From: Gemmatimonadota bacterium
GTDB lineage: Bacteria > Gemmatimonadota > Gemmatimonadetes > Longimicrobiales > Gaopeijiaceae
Assembly (NCBI GenBank): GCA_024638395.1
Contig: JAHEKK010000021.1
Coordinates: forward strand, 1-6,401
Direction of reading: 5' to 3'
Length of the DNA stretch: 6,401 nucleotides
Translations under genes and position numbers: made by a program
Shown: positions 1 to 5,832 of the stretch, piece by piece
Layout: each line of letters opens with the position of its first letter
Numbering within the stretch: the first letter of the stretch is position 1
The notes under the pieces: model-generated
The model's input: the letters and a program-made list of their open reading frames with translations, nothing else
Databases searched by the model: none
Told to the model about the DNA's origin: nothing

Positions 1-300
1 CACCACACGCACCGCGGCCAGCCCGCCGAAATTCTGAAACAACTCCAGCGTCGGGTCGCTGAAAAGCACGATGTAGGGGCCGACTTTAGCCCAGATGGTC
101 CCCCCTCTTCTGAGTTGGCCATACGCTTGTGTGACCGTAACCACGGCAACGTTGCCCGACATCTCCGCCGAGAGATCGCCCGAGTACTGATAGGCAGCCG
201 TCACCTCTTCGGCCGAGGGCAGGGAAAGATCCTGCTCCTGACAGGCAATGAGAACGGCGGACAGGGTCAGTGCCGCCCCGATCATGGTTCCTCTGCTCAC
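1..300 (-). CDS. Predicted lipoprotein, 3' end beyond window (partial)
   Basis: This is the N-terminal 100 residues of a secreted lipoprotein of unknown function; the frame stays open to the left edge. The start is GTG at 300-298, giving MSRGTMIGAALTLSAVLIAC: a short basic n-region, a hydrophobic core and a canonical lipobox (Leu17-Ile18-Ala19-Cys20). An AGGAG Shine-Dalgarno six to ten bases upstream favours this GTG over the in-frame ATG at 285. The visible mature part contains short beta-like stretches (VAVVTVTQAYG, TIWAKVGPYIVLF) with no family I recognise. The gene lies 47 bp downstream of another lipoprotein gene on the same strand, so the two are probably co-transcribed. Anchoring in the inner or outer membrane cannot be settled: residues +2/+3 are Gln-Glu, not the Asp that is the classic inner-membrane retention signal. 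Secretion and lipidation are well supported; function is unknown. Confidence 0.72.
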   Translation of the reverse strand, partial: MSRGTMIGAALTLSAVLIACQEQDLSLPSAEEVTAAYQYSGDLSAEMSGNVAVVTVTQAYGQLRRGGTIWAKVGPYIVLFSDPTLELFQNFGGLAAVRVV

Positions 301-304
301 CGTT

Positions 305-309
305 CTCCT
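305..309 (-). promoter_or_regulatory. Ribosome binding site deciding the GTG start at 300
   Basis: The minus strand reads AGGAG followed by four bases and then GTG. The in-frame ATG at 285 has no comparable purine run at the right distance, so this site supports the longer signal peptide with its N-terminal Arg. Confidence 0.6.
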
Positions 310-347
310 CTTCCGGGGTTGGGGACCTTCGGCCACCGTGCCATACG

Positions 348-953
348 TCATGACTCCGGAAGCCTGGCCAACCGCCGGATCAGTGCTTGTGCCGCGCTGG
401 CCGCTACTCTTGGCGAGCCCGGCGGCCCAGGCTCTCCAACCACGCTTCCGTACCAGATGACGCGGCCGCTCCTGGCGTCGATCAGGGCTGCGGCCACGGT
501 CCCCTCCACTTCTCCGGCCACCGTCGCGGGCGCCTCTGTCGAAGCCACCGGGATCAGGGCAACCGGCCCGCCCGTAAGGCCACCGAGTCGAATGAGATAC
601 CCGAAGAGGGGCTCGCCGATCCTCTTCACCTCCTGGCGGAGAAAAACGCCCACCGGAAGGTCCGTCGTCCGGATATCCAGGCCCGGCGACCGTCGGCCTG
701 CCCGCTCGAGTGCCTCGGGCAGCAGCCAATCCAGTCCGGCCTCGGCCACGGCGAACCCGACCTCCCGATCCATCGACGCCCGGGCCTCCGGACTGTCTCC
801 GAGCTGCACCGGGAACACCATGACCGACGTCCCTCTCAGGTCGGGAAGAAACCCGTACGTCGGCGGAACGCCCGGCTCCACCGATGTCCCGCCCCCGCAA
901 CCGAGCGCAGCGGTAGCGGCAATCACGCAGCAGATGACGGGGGGCTTCGACAT
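348..953 (-). CDS. Predicted lipoprotein, possible TolB-N/CsgG/LpoB-like fold
   Basis: A 201-residue secreted protein of uncertain function. The start is ATG at 953, with AGGA five bases upstream. The open frame extends further upstream, but that extension (polar, Arg/Pro-rich) would bury the signal peptide. From this ATG the protein begins MSKPPVICCVIAATAALGC, a signal peptide ending at Cys19, followed by a Gly-rich linker. The lipobox is slightly atypical, with Ala at -3. The mature part alternates strands and helices: a core strand (TSVMVFPVQ), a helix (MDREVGFAVAEAGLDWLLPEALERA), a strand reading LFGYLIRLGG, then a strand pair around LIDARSGRVIWYGSVVG and a final Arg/Ala-rich helix. This order resembles periplasmic TolB-N, CsgG or LpoB-like lipoproteins, where the phrase about a product of the protein's own body ('DARSGRVIW') is common. 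That assignment is by eye only. It heads a probable two-gene minus-strand unit with the lipoprotein at 1-300. Confidence 0.75.
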   Translation of the reverse strand: MSKPPVICCVIAATAALGCGGGTSVEPGVPPTYGFLPDLRGTSVMVFPVQLGDSPEARASMDREVGFAVAEAGLDWLLPEALERAGRRSPGLDIRTTDLPVGVFLRQEVKRIGEPLFGYLIRLGGLTGGPVALIPVASTEAPATVAGEVEGTVAAALIDARSGRVIWYGSVVGEPGPPGSPRVAASAAQALIRRLARLPES

Positions 954-1095
954 GGTGTTCCTGACCTGAGGACCCGGAAAAGTAGGGACTTTCAGAGAAG
1001 GGTTGAACTGGCGATTGGAATGAAGAGGGGATCGGTACGTACTTTGCATCGAGTTATCGGCTCATGAGCCGGAGGAATCCCTGAGTGGGTGTTGT
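954..1095. other. Divergent intergenic region between two lipoprotein genes
   Basis: This 142-base gap must hold the promoters for the leftward lipoprotein pair and for the rightward propeller genes. I see no convincing -35/-10 pair on either strand. The only local symmetry is the self-complementary octamer GTACGTAC at 1035-1042, which could be an operator core but is short enough to arise by chance. A good GGAGGA at 1071-1076 sits about 20 bases before the ATG at 1096, too far for a normal ribosome binding site. Confidence 0.4.
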
Positions 1096-2853
1096 ATGAT
1101 GTGGAAGCCGAGTGCCGAACGTCCCCCCTTCCTGTTTCTTCTTCTGGCCATCCTCGGATCAGGATGTCAGGACGCTCCCGTCGTCTCGGAGCTCCCCGGG
1201 CAACTGGAGTTCACTGCCAGCGACCTGATCCTCGGATCCGATCGGACGGCCACGGTGACCGTGAGGAACGTGGGGGGAATGCCGGTAGGACCGGTCTTCC
1301 TCACGGCGGGGACCATCGTGGGATCCGGCGGGGCCTCCCTGCCGGGCTCCTTCCTCTCCGTGGAGCCCCCCGAGATCGCAACTCTGAACCCCGGCGGGGC
1401 CCTGTCCCTCACGATCACCGTGCGGCTGGGCGGAAGCGTCCAGCCGGGCACGTACACCACCAGCCTCCTCGCCTCGGTGGACGATGCAGGAGGCGGCGAC
1501 GGACCCGGTGAGGCCCGTGTGGGAGTCACTTTCGAGGTGGCCCCTTTCGAAGCGACGACCGGAGTAGCCTCACTCGATATCCTCCCTCCGGCCGACGGCG
1601 TTCGCCGTGGAGACGCTCTACACCTCCGGGTGGAGGCCCGAGACGAAGGTGGCACGCTCATGGAAGGCGTCCCCATCGGTTGGTCGCTCGCACCGGATGG
1701 TGCCGGACTGATCACGGGGAACGGCCAGCTCGTCGCTTACGAGCCGGGCGACCTGCGCGTCGTCGCGATGTCGGGGGAGGCCGCTGATACCATTGATCTG
1801 GTCGCTACCGACCGGAACTTCAGCGGGGAGCTGGTGCCGGTCGGCCGAGGTGTGCAGGAGAGCCCCCCATCGAGCGACCTGTGGCTCCACGGCGACTTCG
1901 CCTACCTGGGAACCCATGTCGGAGGCGGAGGAACCCTCTACGTGTGGGACGTCTCATCTCCGACCGCGCCCCAACGGAGCGACTCCCTTCGCATCGATGC
2001 CCGGGTCGTCAACGACGTCAAGGTCAGGGCCGACGGACGCCTGGCCGTAATCACCCACGAAGGCTCACAAGATGGAGCCAACGGCGTCACCCTGCTGGAC
2101 CTTTCGAACCCCGGACACCCCGCGGTGATCTCCCGGTACACGTCCATGCTTGAAACAGGCGTCCACAACGCCTGGCTCGAGGGGGACTACTTGTATCTGG
2201 TGGCGGACGGAGCGGGCGTGGGGCTGCGCATCCTGGACGTCTCCGACCCGGAGGCGCCGGACGTGGTGTCCACGTTTTCAGGAAGCGAGACGACCTTCCT
2301 CCACGATGTCTACGTGCGCAACGGGCTGGCCTTCCTTTCCCACTGGGACGCCGGCCTCATCGTGCTGGACGTGGGGAACGGCATGGCGGGGGGCAGTCCC
2401 GAGTCACCCGTCGAAGTGAGTCGGATCGAAACGGCGGGCGGCCAGGCCCACAACGCCTGGTACTGGCCCGACTCCGGCTACGTCTTCGTGGGTGAGGAAG
2501 ACGGCCGGACGCCGGGAATCATGCATGTCGTGGACTTCCGGGATCCCTTCACTCCCTTGGAGGTGGCCACGTTCAGGCTGCCCGACCACACGCCCCACAA
2601 CTTCTGGCTGGACGAGGGGTCCGGGGTGCTCTACATGGCCTGGTATGGGCAAGGCCTACGAGCCCTCGACGTGAAGGGGGAACTCCTGGGAGAGCTCGAA
2701 CGACAGGGCCGCGAGATCGCCTCGGTCCACCACAACGGAGACGCTTCGTGCTCCGCCCCGGGGACCTGCACCTGGGCGCCGCAGCTCCACCGGGGGTTCG
2801 TCTTCGTGAGCGATATCTCCGCCGGGCTCACCGTTCTCGATCCGGTGTTCTGA
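1096..2853 (+). CDS. LVIVD-repeat beta-propeller lipoprotein with N-terminal Ig-like domains
   Basis: A 585-residue envelope lipoprotein. Residues 1-24 form a signal peptide with a hydrophobic run (FLFLLLAIL) ending GSGC; Cys24 is the likely lipidated residue, though Gly at -3 is unusual. Residues about 36-148 look like a CARDB-type beta-sandwich (TATVTVRNVGGMPVG). Residues about 155-238 resemble a bacterial Ig-like (Big2-type) domain ending in AMSGEAADTIDLVA. Residues about 245-585 are a propeller of LVIVD repeats: LYVWDVSSPTAPQ (281), VTLLDLSNPGHPAV (331), LRILDVSDPEAPDV (377), LIVLDVGNG (421), MHVVDFRDPFTPLEV (476), LRALDVKGE (521), LTVLDPVF (578). A His-Asn/Asp motif recurs before blades (356, 403, 452, 500). 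Cys552 and Cys558 could form a disulfide. LVIVD proteins are cell-surface or periplasmic proteins of mostly unknown ligand. The start is the first ATG of a double ATG, with no strong ribosome site. The next gene follows by 38 bases on the same strand. Confidence 0.88.
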   Translation: MMWKPSAERPPFLFLLLAILGSGCQDAPVVSELPGQLEFTASDLILGSDRTATVTVRNVGGMPVGPVFLTAGTIVGSGGASLPGSFLSVEPPEIATLNPGGALSLTITVRLGGSVQPGTYTTSLLASVDDAGGGDGPGEARVGVTFEVAPFEATTGVASLDILPPADGVRRGDALHLRVEARDEGGTLMEGVPIGWSLAPDGAGLITGNGQLVAYEPGDLRVVAMSGEAADTIDLVATDRNFSGELVPVGRGVQESPPSSDLWLHGDFAYLGTHVGGGGTLYVWDVSSPTAPQRSDSLRIDARVVNDVKVRADGRLAVITHEGSQDGANGVTLLDLSNPGHPAVISRYTSMLETGVHNAWLEGDYLYLVADGAGVGLRILDVSDPEAPDVVSTFSGSETTFLHDVYVRNGLAFLSHWDAGLIVLDVGNGMAGGSPESPVEVSRIETAGGQAHNAWYWPDSGYVFVGEEDGRTPGIMHVVDFRDPFTPLEVATFRLPDHTPHNFWLDEGSGVLYMAWYGQGLRALDVKGELLGELERQGREIASVHHNGDASCSAPGTCTWAPQLHRGFVFVSDISAGLTVLDPVF

Positions 2854-2891
2854 GGATCCCTCCAACCACCGTGAGAGCCTCGAGCTTGAAG

Positions 2892-4004
2892 ATGCGCGGG
2901 GCTTCGCCGGCTCCCGGGAGACCGAGGCCGGTTGCCGGTCTTACCGGCTCGTGGCGGCCGCCGATACGCGGGACTGTCGCGCTGTGGGTAGCCGTCCTTT
3001 CGCCGTTGGCGGCGTGCGGGTTCCCGTCGGACCCGGATCCGTGGACAGAGAAGCTCTACGTCACGTCAGGGTTCGATGACCGGGTCTACGTCGTGAACGG
3101 AACGACCGGGATCGTACTCGACACGCTCCGTCTCGATCCGCGACTCGGAGAGGTGGACGAGCCCCACGGTGTCGCGGTCCACCTCGGGACGGGGTATTGG
3201 TATGCCACCGTGTCCCACGGCACCCCGACCTTGTGGAAGTTCGAGCTGGCCACCGACCGGCTGGTGGGGCGCGTGGCCCTGCCCCAGACGGGCGCTTCGC
3301 GGATCGGCTTGCGGCCGGACGGGCGAACGGCGCTGATCCCCGACTATTTCCGGGGTGCCGGCGGGCGCCCTACATCCGTCGCGATCGTTTCGCTGGACGA
3401 ACTCGAGGTCCGGGGAACCGTCGAGCTCTGTGAGGCACCCCACGACGCGGCGTACGCACCCGATGGGCGTCGCGCGGCTCTGACGTGTTCATTGAGCGAC
3501 GAGGTCGTGCTCTTCGATCCGGAGGACTCGACGGCCGCACAGCGCACGCCCCTGGAACCGGGGGCACGGCCCATGAACCTGGCCTGGAGTCACGACGGCT
3601 CCCGGGTCTTCGCCTCGCTGATGGGCAAGGACCAGGTGGTCCAGATCGATGGGGCGTCCGGGGTTGCCCAGGGGCGGGTGGACACCGGCGAGGCGCCGGC
3701 CCAGATCGCCCTCGAGCCTGACGGTACCCGTCTCGCGGTCGCGAACCGGAGGGGGGGGACCGTGTCCCTGGTCGATACCCGTGGGCTCCGGGAGACGCGG
3801 AGGATCCCGGTGCCGGGGCCCAGTCCCCACGGCGTCGCCTGGAGCGCCTCAGGTGACCGGCTCTTCGTCACCTATGAAGGCGCCACGGACGGGACGGGCG
3901 GGATCATTTCGCTCGATGTCGAGGGCACCGTGCTGTGGCATACGCCGCTCGGCGCCTACGTGCTTGGCGTCGCCTCCGGGCTCGTCCCTACTCCTCCTCG
4001 CTAG
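2892..4004 (+). CDS. YVTN-type seven-bladed beta-propeller lipoprotein
   Basis: A 370-residue secreted lipoprotein. From ATG 2892 the signal region is long (42 residues), with a basic, Pro-rich n-region, the hydrophobic run TVALWVAVLSPLAAC and a canonical Leu-Ala-Ala-Cys lipobox at Cys42. The rest is a propeller of YVTN/cytochrome-cd1-like repeats opening with KLYVTSGFDDRVYVVNGTTG (residues 54-73). Blade entries are marked by PHGVAV (91), SRIGLRPDG (136), PHDAAYAPDG (183), PMNLAWSHDG (227), PAQIALEPDG (269) and PHGVAWSASG (312). Cys180 and Cys199 may pair. Such proteins are found as surface-layer or periplasmic proteins and some relatives are lactonases; no catalytic residues can be assigned here. 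The start is uncertain: TTG 2886 (GAGAG eight bases upstream) and GTG 2871 are in-frame alternatives, and none has a strong ribosome site. It is probably co-transcribed with the LVIVD gene upstream. Its last 17 bases overlap msrB on the other strand. Confidence 0.87.
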   Translation: MRGASPAPGRPRPVAGLTGSWRPPIRGTVALWVAVLSPLAACGFPSDPDPWTEKLYVTSGFDDRVYVVNGTTGIVLDTLRLDPRLGEVDEPHGVAVHLGTGYWYATVSHGTPTLWKFELATDRLVGRVALPQTGASRIGLRPDGRTALIPDYFRGAGGRPTSVAIVSLDELEVRGTVELCEAPHDAAYAPDGRRAALTCSLSDEVVLFDPEDSTAAQRTPLEPGARPMNLAWSHDGSRVFASLMGKDQVVQIDGASGVAQGRVDTGEAPAQIALEPDGTRLAVANRRGGTVSLVDTRGLRETRRIPVPGPSPHGVAWSASGDRLFVTYEGATDGTGGIISLDVEGTVLWHTPLGAYVLGVASGLVPTPPR

Positions 4005-4407
4005 AGGCGCTCCCGGCCTCGGGCTCGAAGTCCAACGCGACGGAGTTGATGCAGTACCTCAGGCCTGTCGGCTGCGGACCGTCCGGGAACACATGTCCCA
4101 GGTGGGCGTCACACCGTGAACAGAGCACCTCGGTACGCCGCATGAAGAGCGAACGGTCTTCCTTTTCGCGCACGTTTTCAGCTGCCGCAACCGAGTGGAA
4201 ACTCGGCCATCCGGTGCCCGAGTCGTACTTGGCTCCGGATTCGAAGACGGGTAGACCGCAGCATACGCAGGCGTAGGTGCCGTCTTCTTTGAGGTCCCAA
4301 TAGGCGCCAGTGAAAGCTCGCTCCGTGCCACCCCGCCTGGTCACTTTGTATTGCTGGGGCGTCAACTGCTCACGCCACTCCCCGTCCGGCTTGTCGATTT
4401 TCTCCAC
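3988..4407 (-). CDS. msrB: Peptide-methionine (R)-S-oxide reductase MsrB
   Basis: A 139-residue cytoplasmic enzyme (no signal peptide) that reduces the R epimer of methionine sulfoxide in proteins, repairing oxidative damage. The family hallmarks are all present: two zinc-binding CxxC pairs (Cys47/Cys50 in YACVCCG and Cys96/Cys99 in LCSRCDAHLGHVFPDG), the substrate-pocket motif GTGWPSF (64-70), and the catalytic Cys119 in RYCINSVAL. The start is GTG 4407, chosen because a strong AGGAG lies six bases upstream and the protein then begins MEKIDKPDGEWREQLTPQQYKVTR, the normal MsrB N-terminus. A longer open frame to 4602 adds low-complexity sequence with no homology. The usual resolving cysteine just before GWPSF is Thr65, so recycling must use another cysteine (Cys49 is one candidate) or direct reduction by thioredoxin. 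The tail is acidic (EPEAGSASSEEE). The gene is divergent from dodecin and convergent with the YVTN gene. Confidence 0.96.
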   Translation of the reverse strand: MEKIDKPDGEWREQLTPQQYKVTRRGGTERAFTGAYWDLKEDGTYACVCCGLPVFESGAKYDSGTGWPSFHSVAAAENVREKEDRSLFMRRTEVLCSRCDAHLGHVFPDGPQPTGLRYCINSVALDFEPEAGSASSEEE

Positions 4408-4413
4408 GACCAA

Positions 4414-4418
4414 CTCCT
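4414..4418 (-). promoter_or_regulatory. Ribosome binding site deciding the msrB GTG start
   Basis: AGGAG on the minus strand, preceded by another GGAG, ends six bases before GTG 4407. A TTG two codons upstream would sit directly against this site, so GTG is the better start. Confidence 0.75.
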
Positions 4419-4438
4419 CTCCTGACCCGAGGCGCGAC

Positions 4439-4452
4439 GGGCCCACCGGCCC
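4439..4452 (-). repeat. Small inverted repeat in the msrB leader
   Basis: GGGCC (4439-4443) and GGCCC (4448-4452) form a perfect 5-bp stem with a four-base loop. It starts about 32 bases upstream of the msrB start and would lie in its leader if transcription begins further upstream. In DNA this GC-rich, a stem of this size may be chance. Confidence 0.35.
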
Positions 4453-4489
4453 TCCGGCTCCCCGAGACGGGTCGAACGAACCCCTCCAA

Positions 4490-4529
4490 GGGTGGCACCT
4501 GGAGGCCCGAGAGCCTATGGTGCCCACCC
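4490..4529. repeat. Large bulged inverted repeat with nested inner stem
   Basis: The left arm GGGTGGCACC (4490-4499) pairs with GGTGC (4519-4523) and CACCC (4525-4529), ten base pairs interrupted only by one bulged C at 4524. Within the loop AGGC (4503-4506) pairs with GCCT (4513-4516). The element lies about 100 bases before the dodecin ATG and about 83 bases before the msrB start, so it could be an RNA structure in either leader or a DNA operator. There is no following T-run on either strand, so it is not a standard terminator. Confidence 0.6.
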
Positions 4530-4615
4530 CGTTTCGGGCAATCTGTCCGCCTCCGCCGCTTCTGGTGACATCCACAACCTGGAGGAAGCCGGGCGGGGGC
4601 ATCGCAACACAACCC

Positions 4616-4620
4616 GGAGG
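4616..4620 (+). promoter_or_regulatory. Ribosome binding site of the dodecin gene
   Basis: GGAGG ends eight bases before ATG 4629, an ideal arrangement that predicts efficient translation. Confidence 0.75.
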
Positions 4621-4628
4621 TTCAACCC

Positions 4629-4838
4629 ATGTCCATCGCCAAGGTCGTCGAGATCATCGGTGAGGGGAAGTCCATCGAAGACGCAGTCGAGAACGCCGTG
4701 AAGGAAACCGGCGAGACCGTTCGAAACATCCGTGCCGTCTGGGTCGAAGGTATCCAGGCCATGGTGAAGGACGGCAAGCTCAAAGCGTACCGCGTGAACA
4801 CCAAAGTCACGTTCGTGGTGGACTCCGACCGGGACTGA
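4629..4838 (+). CDS. Dodecin (flavin-binding, flavin-storage protein)
   Basis: A 69-residue cytoplasmic protein of full length for the dodecin family. Dodecins assemble as hollow dodecamers that bind flavins (FMN, riboflavin or lumichrome, depending on species) in stacked pairs, sequestering free flavin and limiting its photochemistry. The sequence follows the family plan: a first strand (IAKVVEIIGEG), a single helix (SIEDAVENAVKETGETVRN, residues 15-33), then two strands (IRAVWVEGIQAMVKDGKL and KAYRVNTKVTFVVD). Trp38 in AVWVEG matches the tryptophan that stacks on flavin in characterised dodecins. A strong GGAGG ribosome site precedes the ATG. The gene stands alone: it is divergent from msrB, convergent with the barrel gene, and followed by a hairpin at 4895-4925. 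The family call is confident; the ligand preferred here is not known. Confidence 0.95.
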   Translation: MSIAKVVEIIGEGKSIEDAVENAVKETGETVRNIRAVWVEGIQAMVKDGKLKAYRVNTKVTFVVDSDRD

Positions 4839-4894
4839 TCCGGCTGAGTCCGCACGCCTCGGAGGACGGCCGCCGCTGCCTCCGTGACGGGACA

Positions 4895-4925
4895 GACGAG
4901 GGGGGCCAATGAAGGCCCCCTCGTC
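4895..4925 (+). terminator. Candidate bidirectional terminator hairpin after dodecin
   Basis: GACGAGGGGGGCC (4895-4907) pairs with GGCCCCCTCGTC (4914-4925): a 12-bp stem with one bulged G and a six-base loop, AATGAA. It lies 57 bases after the dodecin stop and 88 bases beyond the end of the convergent barrel gene, as expected for a shared terminator. The T-run is poor on both strands (plus strand continues ATCTTCATCC), so it may act as a Rho-dependent stop or transcript-stabilising hairpin. A weaker stem, CGGAGG/CCTCCG, lies at 4860-4884. Confidence 0.65.
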
Positions 4926-5012
4926 ATCTTCATCCGGTCCGCGGGCCGGGAGTTCAGGTCTTTCGGGTCGGGCCGCGATGAAGACGGAATCTCGCCGGCG
5001 GCAGGGGCAGGG

Positions 5013-5540
5013 TCAGAAGGCCCAGCCCACATTCACGAGGCGTACCGTCGGCAGGAACGCACTGTCGTCGTCCAGGTCGCCACCGAAGAGGCGGCTGGCC
5101 CCGAGTCCCAAGCCGATTGCGAAGTTCCGGTCCACGCCGAGCAGCCAGTTGTACCCAAGCTCGAAACCTGCTCCGAAGACGACCGCGTCCTGCGTCAGAT
5201 CTTCGACCCGGTAGATCCCGGCCTTCGGTCCGAAGTAGAACCCGGTCAGGGCTGCCCCCTGGGGGTAGAACCGGTAGGTGGCGTTCACGCTCATGTATTC
5301 TTCGTCACCCCCGTCGAGGGTGATGTAGGATGCCTGAAAGTCCAGAGCCGCCCCGTCGCCCACGCGACGCTCCAGGTCGACGTTGAACCACTCGGCCAGC
5401 AGCAGGAAGGGATTGGCTGAGAGCACCCAATCGACCTCCACCGGCTCCCGCGTCGCCTGTGCTGCGACGGAACCGGGAATCAACACCCCCGCGCCCATGG
5501 ACAACAGCCCCGTCGCCACCCAACTCCACATGCTCTTCAC
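5013..5540 (-). CDS. Small outer-membrane beta-barrel protein
   Basis: A 175-residue secreted protein. The start is GTG 5540, with GGAGG six bases upstream. It gives MKSMWSWVATGLLSMGAGVLIPGSVAAQA, a signal peptide with Lys2, a hydrophobic core and a signal peptidase I site after Ala-Gln-Ala (29). An internal ATG three codons later would lose the lysine. The mature part is a run of amphipathic strands typical of an eight-stranded barrel, for example ALDFQASYITL, MSVNATYRFYP, TGFYFGPKAGIYRV, VVFGAGFELGYNWLL, FAIGLGLGASRLFG and TVRLVNVGWAF. It ends in Phe175, the aromatic C-terminus recognised by the BamA insertion machinery. The opening (ANPFLLLAEWFNVDLERRVGDG) resembles DUF3575-like barrels, by eye. 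No enzyme motif is visible, so a structural or small-solute role is only a guess. It is convergent with dodecin and preceded by a long non-coding leader. Confidence 0.88.
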   Translation of the reverse strand: MKSMWSWVATGLLSMGAGVLIPGSVAAQATREPVEVDWVLSANPFLLLAEWFNVDLERRVGDGAALDFQASYITLDGGDEEYMSVNATYRFYPQGAALTGFYFGPKAGIYRVEDLTQDAVVFGAGFELGYNWLLGVDRNFAIGLGLGASRLFGGDLDDDSAFLPTVRLVNVGWAF

Positions 5541-5546
5541 CTTGGG

Positions 5547-5551
5547 CCTCC
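5547..5551 (-). promoter_or_regulatory. Ribosome binding site deciding the barrel GTG start
   Basis: GGAGG on the minus strand ends six bases before GTG 5540. The open frame continues far upstream, but this site and the signal peptide together fix the start here. Confidence 0.75.
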
Positions 5552-5631
5552 GTTGTGCCTCGATATGGTATTTGCCTGGTCGGGTCGCCCCCGGCTCAGG
5601 ATTCGAAGCTCTTTGGCAAGGGTGGTGCCCG

Positions 5632-5645
5632 ATCCCGGGAGGGAT
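5632..5645. repeat. Inverted repeat, 5-bp stem
   Basis: ATCCC (5632-5636) and GGGAT (5641-5645) form a perfect five-base stem around a GGGA loop. On its own it is unremarkable; it is listed because three more hairpins follow within 130 bases. Confidence 0.4.
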
Positions 5646-5674
5646 GGCGAAGGTGATGTGGGAAAAGGAATTAC

Positions 5675-5692
5675 GGGGTGGGGTCGGGGGGG
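5675..5692 (+). other. G-run cluster (possible G-quadruplex)
   Basis: Three G-runs (4, 4 and 7 bases) are separated by one or two bases. Splitting the last run gives four GGG tracts with short loops, the formal G-quadruplex pattern. The G-rich strand is the template strand for the barrel gene. In a GC-rich genome such runs can be incidental. Confidence 0.4.
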
Positions 5693-5706
5693 CCTCCCGG
5701 TCGGCT

Positions 5707-5722
5707 GTCCTGAAATCAGGAC
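5707..5722. repeat. Perfect inverted repeat, GTCCTGA/TCAGGAC
   Basis: The 16-base element GTCCTGAAATCAGGAC reads as two perfect 7-base arms around two bases, or as a 6-bp hairpin with an AAAT loop. It could be a dimeric-regulator operator upstream of the barrel gene or the first stem of a structured RNA. Confidence 0.55.
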
Positions 5723-5727
5723 GCCAC

Positions 5728-5744
5728 GCCGGGGAAAACCCGGC
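5728..5744. repeat. Perfect hairpin GCCGGG/CCCGGC with GAAAA loop
   Basis: Six GC pairs enclose a GAAAA loop. Outside it GGAC (5719-5722) can pair with GTCC (5752-5755), enclosing this hairpin but competing with the repeat at 5707-5722. On the plus strand the stem is followed by A's and on the minus strand it is preceded by T's, so it is not an intrinsic terminator in either direction. Confidence 0.55.
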
Positions 5745-5756
5745 AAAAAGAGTCCA

Positions 5757-5774
5757 GGCGCCGTAACGAGCGCC
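5757..5774. repeat. Hairpin GGCGC/GCGCC
   Basis: Five perfect pairs with an eight-base loop (CGTAACGA) whose CG and CG ends could add two pairs. It is the third consecutive hairpin within 68 bases. Confidence 0.45.
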
Positions 5775-5832
5775 GGGCCAGGCGAGGTCTCGCCGCCCGT
5801 CCCCGGCCGTCCAGCTCCGGATGGGTGGGCAG

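Larger units (their letters stand above)
4408..4628. other. Divergent msrB/dodecin intergenic region
   Basis: This 221-base spacer separates two divergently read genes and carries no credible coding sequence. It contains the ribosome sites of both genes, a 5-bp hairpin at 4439-4452 and a larger hairpin at 4490-4529. No consensus sigma-70 boxes are visible on either strand, so promoters here are either divergent from consensus or depend on another sigma factor. Confidence 0.5.

Noticed and set aside
115..1067. Long plus-strand open frames opposite the lipoprotein genes
   Set aside because: They are rich in Arg, Pro and Ser with no domain or ribosome site, and lie antisense to genes with signal peptides; they are typical GC-rich shadow frames.
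2748..2891. Start of the YVTN gene at ATG 2748
   Set aside because: This would overlap the LVIVD gene by over 100 bases and place an Arg-rich segment before the lipoprotein signal peptide.
4488..4500. Resemblance of AAGGGTGGCACC to the T-box leader consensus
   Set aside because: The GCG that follows in true T-boxes is absent, there is no specifier stem or terminator, and neither neighbouring gene is a tRNA synthetase or amino-acid gene. The match is better explained as one arm of the local hairpin.
4408..4602. N-terminal extension of MsrB to ATG 4602
   Set aside because: The added 65 residues are low-complexity and Gly/Arg-rich, while GTG 4407 has an ideal ribosome site and starts at the family's normal N-terminus.
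5600..5616. TTCGAA-containing stretch resembling a tRNA T-loop on either strand
   Set aside because: The flanking bases cannot form a T-stem and there is no acceptor, anticodon or D-arm around it.
5728..5749. Hairpin with adjacent homopolymer as an intrinsic terminator
   Set aside because: The homopolymer is A's after the stem on the plus strand and T's before the stem on the minus strand, the wrong arrangement in both directions.
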